From Leucaena leucocephala (Eukaryota > Streptophyta > Magnoliopsida > Fabales > Fabaceae): a stretch of 64,000 nucleotides of DNA. The notes below the pieces were generated by a model that was given only the letters and a program-made list of their open reading frames with translations, was not told the DNA's origin and searched no databases. A program made the translations under genes and the position numbers. The stretch is taken from positions 26,720,962-26,784,961 of the forward strand of contig CM073522.1 in the NCBI GenBank assembly GCA_037074615.1, given 5' to 3'. Shown one piece after another: positions 32,770 through 43,950 of this stretch (position 1 is the stretch's first letter; every line of letters starts with the position of its first letter).

Positions 32770-34625
32770 GGATATAAAATTTTTAAATAGAAATTCTTAA
32801 AATTAAGTTTAAAAAAGTTTTATCTTCCTCATCCTCACCGTGGGGTTCAATTTCAAGATTTTCTTCTATTTTGTATGCAAGTTGTATATCTTGAATTTGA
32901 GATATAACTATTGCATGTGTTTATTGTTGAAGTTTAATAAGTCGAATTTTAGCCTTGAGGTTATGTACCTCTTGGTGAAGATCTTAGAGAGTTGTTGGTT
33001 TGACATAGTGTTAAAATTTGTTTAAAACATCTGTCAAATTATATTTGTTGGAAGGAAAAAGTAGTTTAGGTTTTGAAGAAGAAGGTTGCTGATTAGCCAA
33101 TTCTCTAAACTGAAACAAATATTTTCCTTTTTCAGAATCTGGAAGTTTATCAATGATATCGAGAAGTAAATCTTGTTCCTTCGAGATAATATTAATTGAA
33201 GATGAATATTCTGGAATATCATCTTTTTGAATGTTTTGGATATCCTCATAAGAATCACTTTCAGTTTCTGAACTAGAAGTATCTTTAATCAAAAGACTAT
33301 TTATTTGTTCAAGAAGAGGTTTATCAATACACCTAATCTTCTTAAATTTTCTAAGGGCATAATATTTTGAAATATGGCCAAGTTTGCCACATTTAAAATA
33401 TTTAACCTTATTTTGTTTAGGAAAATTAATCTTGGGTTCAGATTTAAATTCCTGTTTAAGCCTACGGGAAGGTGTATCTGGTTTATACCTTTGGTAGACA
33501 TATTTTTTCTTTTTGTGGTAGGAAGATTTCTTATGTTTCTTAGCTTGTTTGCAAGTTGGAAGACCGAATTGTTCACAGAAAGTCCCCAATTCTCTACAGT
33601 CTACAGCCTTTTCTTTTACCAATTGATGTTGGATGCTATCATCTTGACAAATTTTGAGCAGTTTTTTTAATATAAGAGACCAATTCTCTATATGTCAAGT
33701 GTTCATAAGAGATTATGTCACCATTCTGACTTTTAAATTTTTCTCTAACTTTATCACCTAAAGATTTAGACAATCAAGCTAGAAATTTTTCTTTCCAAAT
33801 TGGTTATTTGGCATCTTCTCTTGTGAGAACTCGAGCAAGGAAAGTATCCCTATACCATATGAAATCAGATAGGGTTATGCACTTAAGATTTAACAATAAT
33901 TCAGCTGATCTATCTTTTCAACTAGACGGATCACCAACCAAATGTTTGACAATGATAAAAATTAAAGTTTGGCCAGAATCTGGACAAGGTTCACCATTAT
34001 ATAGAATTAGTGTTCCATCAGACTTAATTTGTACCGATGAAAAAATAGTTTGCTTATCTTTTGGAGTGAGATAATGGTCCCACCAATTTTTTAATTGTCC
34101 AGTAAAACCGGATACCAAAAGATTAGTTATTTGTTCATCTGTATAATTGCTTTGGGTTTGATAAGCAGTACACAATATTGCCATCTACTGCATCGTTTGA
34201 AGGATACTAGCTTCGTTTTGACCATCTATGTTCCATTCATAGATATTTTCTCCACTAAAGGATTTGAAGTTTTGGTTAACTCTTTCCTCAACCAGAATGT
34301 CTAAAGGGCTGGCTCTAGGGTAATACAGTTTAGAAGGTTGTTTCCAATGTTGTTGGTTGATTTGGAATGATTCAGAAAACTTGTTTTGAGAGTCTTGTTG
34401 TGGAGACTCTAGGACAGTCATGGTTTGAGCTATTTGATGAATCCTTTGATTGATCCTATCAATCAGATTGGATTTGTTTTGGTTATAAATTTCAGACTTC
34501 AGTTGTGGACTAAGCTGGAAAGGTTTAAAGATTGGAGTTTCAATCGTCGGTTTAGAGTGTTCTGAAACATTATTTGAATAATTAGGTTGTTGGGCAAAAT
34601 GATCACCTAATTGTTGGAGAAACAA
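32770..34625 (-). pseudogene. EPRV2 coat protein (Gag-like) relic
   Basis: On the minus strand, 34625-34185 and 34184-33918 form one reading frame separated by a single stop, containing SPLDILVEERVN, IYEWNIDGQNEASI and FTGQLKNWWDHYL. The 33622-33011 block is basic (KKHKKSSYHKKKKYVYQRY), then has a knuckle-like YFKCGKLGHISKYY in which some zinc ligands are replaced, then an acidic C-terminus. Beyond a frame change the coding signal runs on to about 32785 with a coiled-coil stretch (DLHQEVHNLKAKIRLIKL). The region 33625-33917 is degenerate. I recognise it as the capsid region of a plant pararetrovirus-like element. Confidence 0.7.
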
Positions 34626-35181
34626 ATTAGTATAATTATTTTGTTCAACAATCTTTTTGATATATGTTTAATCAACTGGTTGATTAACGTTTTTAAATCT
34701 AAAAGGTGCAGTAAGCACAGGTTGACCTTGGTCATCCTTTGCTTAAGAAATCTGCACTGTTTTAGCAGGAAGAAACTCTGAAGAAATTTTTTTCCTTTGA
34801 AATTTTTCTATTGTTTAATAACATCAGTGGTTTGGACAAATGGATAATCCAATTTTATTGTTTTAGCATATTCACTAAACCAATCAAAAAATAGAATATT
34901 CACTTATGCTCGTTCAAGGAATCTATATAATTTTTCTTGAATTTGTTTTCTATCAGATCCTTTGAACTTTTCTAAAAGTCATTTCCTCTTGAGAGTATAT
35001 TCTTCATAATAAAATTGATTTTGTAAAGTTTGTTTGTCAATTTGAAAATTATTTTCAATGACACCAATTTCTAGTGATAAATAAGTTGGAGATTCAATAG
35101 ATCTTGAATCTTCATCTCTTCCATACACTGTGGAACATTTGCAGAGTTATCTATTCCTTGGAAGGAAACATTGGTAGATGT
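34626..35181 (-). pseudogene. EPRV2 degenerate coding sequence between linker and capsid
   Basis: Coding-like but broken by many stops in every minus-strand frame. Its position between the linker and capsid blocks implies it was the N-terminal part of the capsid polyprotein. Confidence 0.5.
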
Positions 35182-36220
35182 TTATGGTTGGGTAACTACC
35201 GTTGGTGTTTCAGTTGCCATTCTATATATGACAGAAGGCGGTCTAAGAATTGAAGAACAAGAGAATCGAGATGATTCTGTTTTAATAGACCTACAGTCTT
35301 CATATATTGAAGATTCTAATCTATTTGTTTGAGAAAATGATCTTCTAGATCTATCAAAGGATAATCTAACAGATCCATCTGAGGTTTGGGTGATCCTACT
35401 TACTTGTGAAATAGGTTCTGGTGTTGGCTGTGTAGCTTTTTTCATAACCATTCTTTTGGTAATTCAACATTTTTTCACATAATTGTTTTTGGGATTGTTA
35501 AATTAATATTTTTAAAATCAGTTAAGAAAACTGTTGTTTGGTCTTTTTTAAAAGGAATTTGAACATAAGAAGCTGATGTGTTTGAGACCTTATACTGTAT
35601 CCTGTAAATCAAAGTAACAGGTATAGATCCTGGCTTCATGTTCAAACCGTTTAATTTGATTTTGAGTTTAAGACACTCAAGGACATTTCGTCTTTTAATT
35701 CAACCATCCTGTCAGGATAGCAATTAAAATAAACAGGTCCATCGTGAAGGTCAGTTTCTACTATTGCTAAAGCAGCATCCTGGAATATATTATGTATAGT
35801 GTCTAAAAGATAGACTAAACATGATACATTCAAACCTTTACGAAAGAGCGGTTTGATTGCAATTTGAAAGGAACCTATGTGCAAGAAATTATATTCTTTT
35901 CAGTGTCATTCAATTGATTTTTTAGAGAGAAGGAAAAAATCTTCTCTTTTAGGTTGGACAGAAACTAATTCTTCTACAGTTTTTATTATATAATCAGATC
36001 TAGAGAACAATTTCCTGTCTTCAGTTTGAACATAAGGTGTGTTTGTGGCAATTGGAGGCAAAGTCCAATTGTCAATATTTTGATTTATGTTTTGAAAAAA
36101 AAAACTTCTTTAAAAATTCTTTTGTTTGAAGAGCTTATTACAGCGTTTAATTCCTCATTGTTTGATGAAGAAGAAGTAGATGAAGAATTTTCACATCCTC
36201 GTTTGAAGGAAAAAGAACGA
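35182..36220 (-). pseudogene. EPRV2 movement protein (30K type) and linker relic
   Basis: On the minus strand the coding signal begins near 36220 with a Ser-rich stretch and continues through RKLFSRSDYIIKTVEELV to the conserved block at 35884-35650: IGSFQIAIKPLFRKGLN, then LVYLLDTIHNIFQDAALAI and LHDGPVYFNCYPDR, the core of a 30K movement protein. After a frame change near 35660 the C-terminal part follows to about 35480. The linker frame 35451-35182 has SDGSVRLSFDRSRRSFSQ. Several stops are present. Movement protein comes before capsid here, the usual order in polyprotein-type pararetroviruses. Confidence 0.72.
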
Positions 36221-36981
36221 AATAAAGAAATAACTAAAATAAAAATAATAGAAAGTAAATGAACAGAATAAATAAGAAGAACAGAAAGATAATAAAGCAG
36301 GAAATAGGAAGAATAAGGAAAGAAGAACAGATAGAAGCAAGAATTAAGAGCAGAAAGAAAGAGCTAAAAAATCCTTCAAATTCGTAATTCTCCCTCAAAT
36401 TAGTATCTTTACCTTTTGGATTCATAGTGGTATGGTAAATAAATGTCTACCTATCTTTATGGATCTAGAATACTTGTTAGGTGGTTAATATGATTAAGTT
36501 TGACCAGCCATAATTTAGCCAACATCACCTTCTGGGTGCGTACATATGCTCTAGTTTATTATGCACTACTGCGTATGATGTTCCCCTTGCCTCAGTTTAT
36601 CAGGTCTTACGGTCCAATTTCATACAAATTGACTCATGCATAATAAACAGTTGTACAGATATTTTATCGATATATGACAATCGAATCATATTAACAAGCT
36701 TAACAAGTATATTGATGTCATAAAGATAAATATAAAGTTATTTACCACATCTCTACTTCACCTTCTGACTTTGATACCAACTTAATTAGGCCAAGCGCAA
36801 CTATCCAACTAAAAGCTTAAACTGGTAGTTGAGGCGTATACTCAATCTTATAGCACAGATTGTCCACCGTGGGCCCACATGAGGGGCAGGGGTGGCACGT
36901 GCCCCCAGGAAAAGCAGAGCCATAATACTTCCCCTCCTTTCTTTTTCACCCCCACCCTTGGAATCGAACCCCCGACGTAAG
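36221..36981 (-). other. EPRV2 leader region
   Basis: Non-coding between the primer-binding site and the movement protein on the minus strand. It contains a G-box palindrome within GGCACGTGCC (about 36894) and a TGATACCAACTTA motif at 36771 that repeats the one at the primer site (36986). Confidence 0.5.
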
Positions 36982-36993
36982 GCTCTGATACCA
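36982..36993 (-). promoter_or_regulatory. tRNA-iMet primer-binding site of EPRV2
   Basis: The plus strand reads GCTCTGATACCA, the reverse complement of TGGTATCAGAGC, the standard plant retroelement site complementary to the 3' end of initiator Met-tRNA. It lies between the left arm of IR1 and the EPRV2 coding region in the correct orientation for minus-strand EPRV2. Confidence 0.88.
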
Positions 36994-37000
36994 ACTTAGG

Positions 37001-37749
37001 GGAGGTCGCCTAGAGGACTGAAGGGAAAGGAGGAAAATAAAACAGAAAATGAAGTATGCAGAAGGGGTGCTCTAGAATGAACTAAAAAGCGGTAGAACCA
37101 GCCAACCTTAGCCTATCAGAGAAGGCAATGATATGAGAAAGTAAAGAAACTGAAATAAAATTTATTAAATAAAAGAGGGCTTACATAAAGAAATGGGATA
37201 CAAGAGGAGGAGGCTCTCTCTAAACTCGGAGTATCTCTTTCTAAGCGTAAGGGGTTGGTTCTAACTGAACCTGCCTTGCAAGTGAAATGAATCGAACTTA
37301 AATAGACATACTAAACTACTATTTGAATAGTATTCTGACTTGGAACGTGACACTGTTTGAACAGTTCCAGTCATAACGTTATTTGCCTAGTACTACCGAC
37401 ACTACAGTTCCTGCAGACACTACAGTGACTTATTGTTTAAATAGTACTATTTACACAGTTCTACCAACACTACAATGATTAAACAATACCCTTTACAATT
37501 TTAACAAAAACTTAGGACATATTACTCGATCAAACTAAGTCTTCAGATAGTTTAGTCTTCATTCAAGTCAATAATAAATTTTTCCTCTTCATCTTTTTCT
37601 TATACAAGGGTAGAATCTATCTGACTTGTAGAAGGAGTTTGCTCCTATTGTTATAGGAGTTGGAGCATGGAACTCAGTTGTTTGATAAGGCTGACCTTAT
37701 CGTTTATTGAAGCGAGAACAGTTTATACCCTTGACTTTTGATTCAGGAA
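37001..37749 (-). repeat. inverted repeat IR1, left arm (EPRV2 regulatory region)
   Basis: Pairs with 37777-38728 on the opposite strand around a 27-base loop. Read on the minus strand it begins with the end of a reading frame (EEEKFIIDLNED then a stop), passes through a TATA-containing promoter and leader, and stops just before the primer site at 36993. This is the order last gene end, promoter, leader, PBS seen in Caulimoviridae. Confidence 0.85.
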
Positions 37750-37776
37750 AAGCTACCCCTGTATCAGCAAAGCAAA

Positions 37777-38728
37777 TTCCTGAATCAAAAGTCAAGGGGA
37801 CAAGCTGTTCTCACCTCAACAAACGATAAAGTCAGCCTTATCAATCAACTGAGTTCCATACTCCAACTCTTATAACAGCAAGTGCAAACTCCTTTTATAA
37901 GTCAGACAGATTCTACCCCTGTATCAGAAAAAGATGAAGGGGAAAAATTTATTATTGACTTGAATGAAGACTAAACTATCTGAAGACTTAGTTTGATCGA
38001 GCAATCTGTCCTAAATTTTTGGTAAAATTGTTAAGGGTATTGTTTAATCACTGTAGTGTTGGTAGAACTGTGTAAATAGTATTATTTAAACAATAAGTCA
38101 CTGTAGTGTCTGTAGTACTATGCAAATAGTGTTATGCAGTACTGTGCAAATAGTGTATGCAGTACTGTGCAAATAGTATTATTTAAAAAATTAAGGGTAT
38201 TGTTTAATCACTGTAGTGTTGGTAGAACTGTGTAAATAGTACTATTTAAACAATAAGTCACTGTAGTGTCTGCAGTACTGTGCAAATAGTATTATGACTG
38301 TAACTGTTCAAACAGTATCACATTCTAAGTCAGAATACTATTCAAACAGTAGCTTAGCCTGTCTATTTAAGCTCGATTCATTTCACTTGGAAGGCAGGTT
38401 CAGTTGGAACCAAACCCTTACGCTTAGAAAGAGATACTCCGAGTTTAGAGAAAGAGCCTCATCCTCTTCCTTTTTCTCTTGTATCCCCTTTCTTTATGTA
38501 AACCCTCTTTTATTTATTAAATTTTATTTCAGTTTCTTTACTTTTTCATATCATTGCCTCCTCTGATGGGCTAAGGTTGGCTGGTTCTACCACCTTTTAG
38601 TTCATTCCAGAACACCCCCATCTGCATACATTTTCTATTTCAGTAATGCATTAACTGGTCCTTTCAGTGCTCTACTTCCTTTTCTGTTTTATTTTCCTCC
38701 TTTCCCTTCAGTCCTCTCGGGGACCTCC
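37777..38728 (+). repeat. inverted repeat IR1, right arm
   Basis: Mirror of the left arm, longer because of a 160-bp internal duplication. A frame ends with KDEGEKFIIDLNED and a stop near 37970. A TATA-like TATTTAA lies at 38364-38370, followed by a transcribed-type leader. The homology stops at GGACCTCC (38728), about ten bases before the primer site would be reached, so this arm has no PBS. Confidence 0.85.
38031..38290 (+). repeat. 160-bp promoter duplication with AAATAGT motifs
   Basis: TTAAGGGTATTGTTTAATC starts at 38031 and again at 38191. The unit contains TGTAAATAGT/TGCAAATAGT motifs (six AAATAGT copies between 38060 and 38300) and CACTGTAGTGT. It lies upstream of the TATA box. The left arm has the single-copy form. 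Confidence 0.85.
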
Positions 38729-39024
38729 TACAGAATTAATTAGGAGATAACAGAATTAATTGGGATGATTCTTAGGAATTAATTAGGCAAGATTATAGGA
38801 ATATGATCTAATTGTATTCATTAAATGTGTTCCATGATTCTCTCCATGTATCATGTTTTTTCTACTCTCTCTGATTTTATATTCATGTGTATATATGTGT
38901 ATCAACATAGGTGAAAATGTACAGAAGAGAATAACATTCAGTTCCATTGCTCTCTGTCAGTTTTGTTTTTTGACGTCTCTATGTTTAACGTCTCTATCAA
39001 TTCTATTTTTAACGTCTCTCCAAT
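38729..39024. other. unassigned interval
   Basis: No gene or clear element was recognised. The motif agaattaatt occurs several times between 38731 and 38780. Confidence 0.4.
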
Positions 39025-40017
39025 AGTGCAAGTCTGGCCATGAAATTTGGTAGACATGTACACATCCTAAACTTTAAATACATAGGTAGAACGCATAAAT
39101 TGGATGTTCTAAGAGAAATAAATTTCTAAAGTTAAGGGTCAGAATCTAAAAATTCCACAAATAACCATATAAATAGTAAAGTTTAACTAATTAACTGTAT
39201 TTAATGGACAAGTAAATGTTTAGATTTATATTTTTTCCTTAAAGAGCAATGTATGAACTTCAAGTTGAAATTTGGAACACCTCCATACGATTTTTCTAGA
39301 ATTAGTTATGATTTCTCAAAATTAGACTACCAATCTGAAAAAATAGAATATGAACAATACCAAAGAATTAATTTGAAATTTTTTAATTTTTGAGCCAAAG
39401 TAATGCTTATACTAATTAAATATGCTTCCGAATGTGTACTCTTAGGGGTAAAAGGTAGGATGTTTCACCGTGCCCTCTTGTATACCTATCATACTCCAAA
39501 ACAATTTTGGGGGGATGCCATACTCACTGCTACTCATTTAATTAATAGTCTCCCTAGTCGTATTCTGTCATTTATTACTCCTTTGGATAAACTTCGTGAG
39601 ACCTACAAGGTCACTTACCTTGACTACACGTTACAGCTTCGCGTCTTTGATTGTTCTGTCTTTGTCCATCAATATCACCCACAATCTTAATTCGATCCTA
39701 GATTTGTCAAGTATATTTTCTTAGGATACTCCAATTCCCAAAAAGGTTACAGGTGCTATGACCCTATCACTAAATTGTCAGCCGAGATGTCACTTTTGCA
39801 AAACAAGAGCCTTACTTTACTCAACATTCCCCTCAGGCTGAGAATTAGAGTGAGTTTAAGCTTGAGTGTCTTCCAGAACCCATACCTCCATCTGTTTTTA
39901 TTCAGCTCCCTACAGACCCATCCAATGTTATGCCATGCTTGGAAGTCCAAGCTCAGAAGTTTAATAATACTTACTCACGTAGAAACAGACAAGTAGTTAG
40001 GTCTAACACACCTAAGG

Positions 40018-41952
40018 TGTTGGAAATTGTGCCCTAGGAGCCAATCATTGTCTTATAAACATTATTGTTTTTTGAATGTCTTAATTATGTTATCACATTA
40101 TTTGCATGTTTACTGTGATGACCATCCTTGGATAACTCATGATCTTATCCTAAATGTCCCTGGTCGGTCATCTATGCGGGAGCAAAGATGAAATAAGACC
40201 AGTATGACTTTGAAGATATATAGAGATATAAATCAAAGTCATAGGTACATGTAAAAGTACAGGGTGCTGGACCGACCCGCTATGAGAGAGCTGCATGGGT
40301 TAAGTCATAAGCTTCTCTCATATACAAGCCATGTCACTATGCCCTTTGACCTGAGATCATCATGGATTCCTACATGACAAACGCTCAGCTTTGACCTAGT
40401 CAAAAGTCACTTTTGATCGAGTGATCATAAAGGCTATGTTCGGGCTTAGTGGTTTTTCATGCGGAGGAATGTGAATGGTCAAGATGGAATTTGTCCCTCA
40501 CATTCGTAGAGAGATATTACTGGGCCCCTCGATGAGTGAGTCTGAGAAATGTATGGCCATACTGTAATGGAAGGATAGTTCCATTACTATAGTCAGACTG
40601 CTCAGGGATCGAGAAAGTGACGGTCAGGAATAGAAGGATGACATTCACCATGCCTCATCCATGACCGAAATATCGTGTGACAAAAGGGACGTGATATGGT
40701 TGTATGAAACGTAAAATCGTTCATCGATCCTTATATATTTTGGGTAGTCGTAATATCTTGCTAGAGGCCGCTTACGACTTGTGGGTTAGTATAGTAACTG
40801 GCCAACTGCCAACTTCATATGGGCCTACAAGGTCGCACACAAAATAGCCCAACCCGAGCTGTGATGTCCAGATTCATTGAATCTAAGAGATGTCTAGATT
40901 CAATGAATAGTCTAAGGTGGATTTATATATTTTATATATATATCAATTTGTATATATATATTATATATATAATATAAGAGATATTTGCAAGATTTAATTT
41001 ATAAGGATAAATTAAATTTCTATCACTTTTTGAATTTGAATTTAAATGGATATGATCTATTTGAATTTGAAATTCAAATTGATAAGATATCTCAAATTTG
41101 ATTTATGAGAATAAATCAAATATAATTCCGTCTTATCTTTATTAAATAAATAGGTGATTTAAATCTGTGGGACGGATTTAATAAAAACCATATTTATTTA
41201 ATTAGTTTCTTATCAAATTATGCAATATATGATATTGTATTAATTTCATAATTAATATAAGATTAATTCTGAAGCCCGGCCCAATTTGGAGCCCGATAGC
41301 ATCCTATATATTTGACATTAGGAGTTAGGGTTCCACATACAATATACAGACACAACACACAAGAAAAGGGGCAAGGAGAGTGCAAAAAGTTTGCAGATAA
41401 GAAACTGCCGGAATAGAGACTGTGAGGACGGAATCTTGAGAAAACCCTAGAGGGACAAGAGGCGTTAGCACGTCGTTCGTGGTTGGAACGCTATTCATGT
41501 GGATACCGGTAGAGGAAGTCGATCTGAGTTGTCGACTTCTTACGAACGAGAAAAGAGCACCAGGTACGACGAGGTCGCGACCAGTTGACACATAGGTCGC
41601 GACCAAATTGGCTTCTGAACGTCAAAAATCTGAAAAGAGACTACAGGTCGCGACTAGTAGCATAATAGGTCGCGACTAAAAAATTCCAGAGACGACAGGT
41701 CGCGACTAGAAGCTGAGGAGGTCGCGACAGAAAACTCCAGAGGCGACAGGTCGCGACTTGAAGCTGAATTGGTCGCGACTGAAAGTTCCAGAGGCGAAGA
41801 GTCGCGACTAGTGGACACTGAGGTCGCGACCAAAGCTTGAATACGAAGGTAACACTTCTTTCTCCTTGAATTAAACAAATTCGGTAGATCCTGGCTGGGA
41901 ATGGAAAAAAAATTAAAGTTAATTTCCGCTGGGTTTCTTCCAATTCCCTTCA
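40018..41952 (+). mobile_element. solo LTR, about 1.9 kb
   Basis: It begins TGTTGGAAATTGTGCCC and ends CAATTCCCTTCA, giving TG...CA ends. Flanking 5-bp sequences are TAAGG (40013-40017) and TGAGG (41953-41957), a target duplication with one mismatch. It interrupts the copia relic of copy B and is absent from copy A, so it inserted after the duplication. A TATA-like tatatat near 41310 precedes a transcribed-type region. AT-rich low-complexity sequence lies at 40920-40980. No coding region is present. Confidence 0.8.
41573..41833. repeat. array of paired TCGCGA palindromes in the solo LTR
   Basis: TCGCGA, mostly within GGTCGCGAC, starts at 41575, 41597, 41648, 41670, 41700, 41722, 41751, 41773, 41802 and 41824. 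The copies form five pairs with exactly 22 bp inside each pair and a pair period of 51-52 bp (73 for the first). The array lies downstream of the LTR TATA box. Confidence 0.95.
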
Positions 41953-43735
41953 TGAGGATGTGGCACTCACTAAACCGGTAGAAAGTCATGTGAATAACGA
42001 TGAGCATACTCGAGCAGCAGAGACTGTAAAGACAGGTGAAGTAGAAATTCGTATTGCATTAAGGAAGAAACTTCAGGCATGCACTAAGCATCCTATTCAG
42101 AAGTATGTGTCTCATTTTACTCTCTCTAAAAATCATTACAGCTTTGTTACTAACCTTGATCATATTCAAATCCCTAAAAATGTGTATAAAGCACTTGAAA
42201 GCCTAGAATGGAAAAATGTAGTAATGAAATAAATCAAAGCATTAGAAAAGAATGGGACATAGGAGCTCACTGCACTGCCAGAAAGAATAACACCTTGGGG
42301 TGCAAATGGGTGTTTACACTAAAATTTAATGCTAATGGTTCATTAAACAAGTACAAGGCAATGCTAGTTGCCAAGAGGTTCACCTAAACCTTTGGAATTG
42401 ACTACAATGAGACATTTGCCCTAGTTACTAAGCTAAATACCATCCGAGTTATACTCTCCATTGCTGCAAATCTTAACTAGCCACTCCAACAACTTGATAT
42501 TAGAAAAGCATTCCTGAATGATGAATTAAGGGAAGAGGTCTACATGAGTCTCCCACTAGGTTTTGATAAATAAAAAAGTGGTCAAGTATGTAAACTAAAA
42601 AAAATCTATGGTCTAAAGCAATCTCCATGGGCCTGATTTGATAGGTTCTCTACAGTGCTCAAGACTAAAGGCTATAAATAAAGCTTGTCAGATCACACTA
42701 TGTTTGTGTTAAAAAGTGGTGACTTGATAACTATCCTCATTGTATATATGGATGACATTATTCTCATAGGGAATAACTTCAAGGAGATGGAGTTAAAATG
42801 GCGCTCCATAAGCAATTTGAAGTAAAAGACATCTGAAAATTGAAGTATTTCCTAAGAATGAAAGTAGAAAGATCTCAAAAAGGGATCTATGTCTCTCAAA
42901 AAAAGTATATACTTGATATTCTCCAGGAAACATGAATGCTCGGGTGTCGGCCTAGCAGAGTACATGTGTACCAAAAAGAAGAAATTAGCAAAGATAGAAA
43001 AAGAGGCAGCATAAAAAAGGAAACAAGAGGAAAATGATGCAACTATAGATAAGAGCCAATATCAACGACTAGTCGGTAAGCTCATATACCTCTTACATAC
43101 GAGGCCAGACATTGCCTTTATAGTAAGTGTAACTAGTCAACATATGCATGCTCCTAAGAAGAAGCATTTGGATACAGCTTATAAAATTCTAAGGTGCCTC
43201 AAAGGTAAACCTAGTAGGGGACTATTTTTCAAAAAGAACAATAGCATGAATGTTAAAATCTTTACAGATGCTGATTGGGCAAGAGCTAAGGACGATAGTA
43301 GGTCTACATCAGGTTATTGCACCTTTGTATGGGGCAATATGGTAACTTGGAAAAGTCAGAAACAGAGAGTCATTGCCAAAAACAGTGCAGAATCTAAACT
43401 AAGAGCCCTAGCTCAAGGCATTATGGAAGGGCTATGGCTGAGAAGAGTGGCAGAAGAAGCACATTTTCAGTTTGATTCCCCTTTAAAATTTTACTGTGAT
43501 AACAAGGCAACTTTAAGTATGGCCCTGAATCCTGTCGAACATAGCAGGTCTAAGCATGAAGAAGTTGACTGACACTTTATTAGAGAAAAAGTTGAAGATG
43601 GGATTATGAACCTGTCGTATGTTCCCACCAAGTTACAGTTGGCGGACATCCTTACTAAAGGACTACTAGAAGATGTATTTGAACACTTTGTAAGCAAGTT
43701 TAACATGATCAATATCTATGATCCAACATGAGGGA

Positions 43736-43950
43736 GAGTGTGGTAATTATGTAAATAAACCATTATTGTAAATAATTAAGATATTAAGAGGGATATGGAG
43801 AGAACGGATATGGTAGCAAGAAAGATTTCGACGTATCACCATTTGATCTCCGATGAGATTATAGGAATTACCCTCTGTACTCTATATAATTGATTGCTCT
43901 CTATGAATATAACACAATTTGGACTATAAAGAATACAAGGTCCACAGTAA
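43736..43950 (+). repeat. 3' LTR start of copia relic, copy B
   Basis: Begins TGTGGTAATTATG after a purine-rich gagggagag. It matches 10675-10900. The LTR end is not resolved. Confidence 0.5.

Larger units (their letters stand above)
39395..43735 (+). pseudogene. copia pol relic, copy B, split by a solo LTR
   Basis: The integrase C-terminal region is open at 39403-39690 (FWGDAILTATHLINSLPSRI), and RT and RNase H follow after the solo LTR from 41953. The RT box near 42748 reads YMDD. The RNase H block 43144-43572 is open for 142 codons with TDADW and SAESKLRALAQGI. Stops are frequent elsewhere. The 5' half of the element is absent, as in copy A, so the truncation predates the segmental duplication. 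Confidence 0.85.

Noticed and set aside
36982..38728. IR1 and IR2 as MITEs or foldback transposons
   Set aside because: The arms contain viral gene ends, TATA boxes, poly(A) signals and tRNA-Met primer sites in order, which fits pararetroviral regulatory regions and not terminal inverted repeats.
41573..41833. CRISPR-like array
   Set aside because: The repeated core is only about 9 bases, palindromic, paired and inside a plant LTR; there are no spacers of uniform length and no cas genes.
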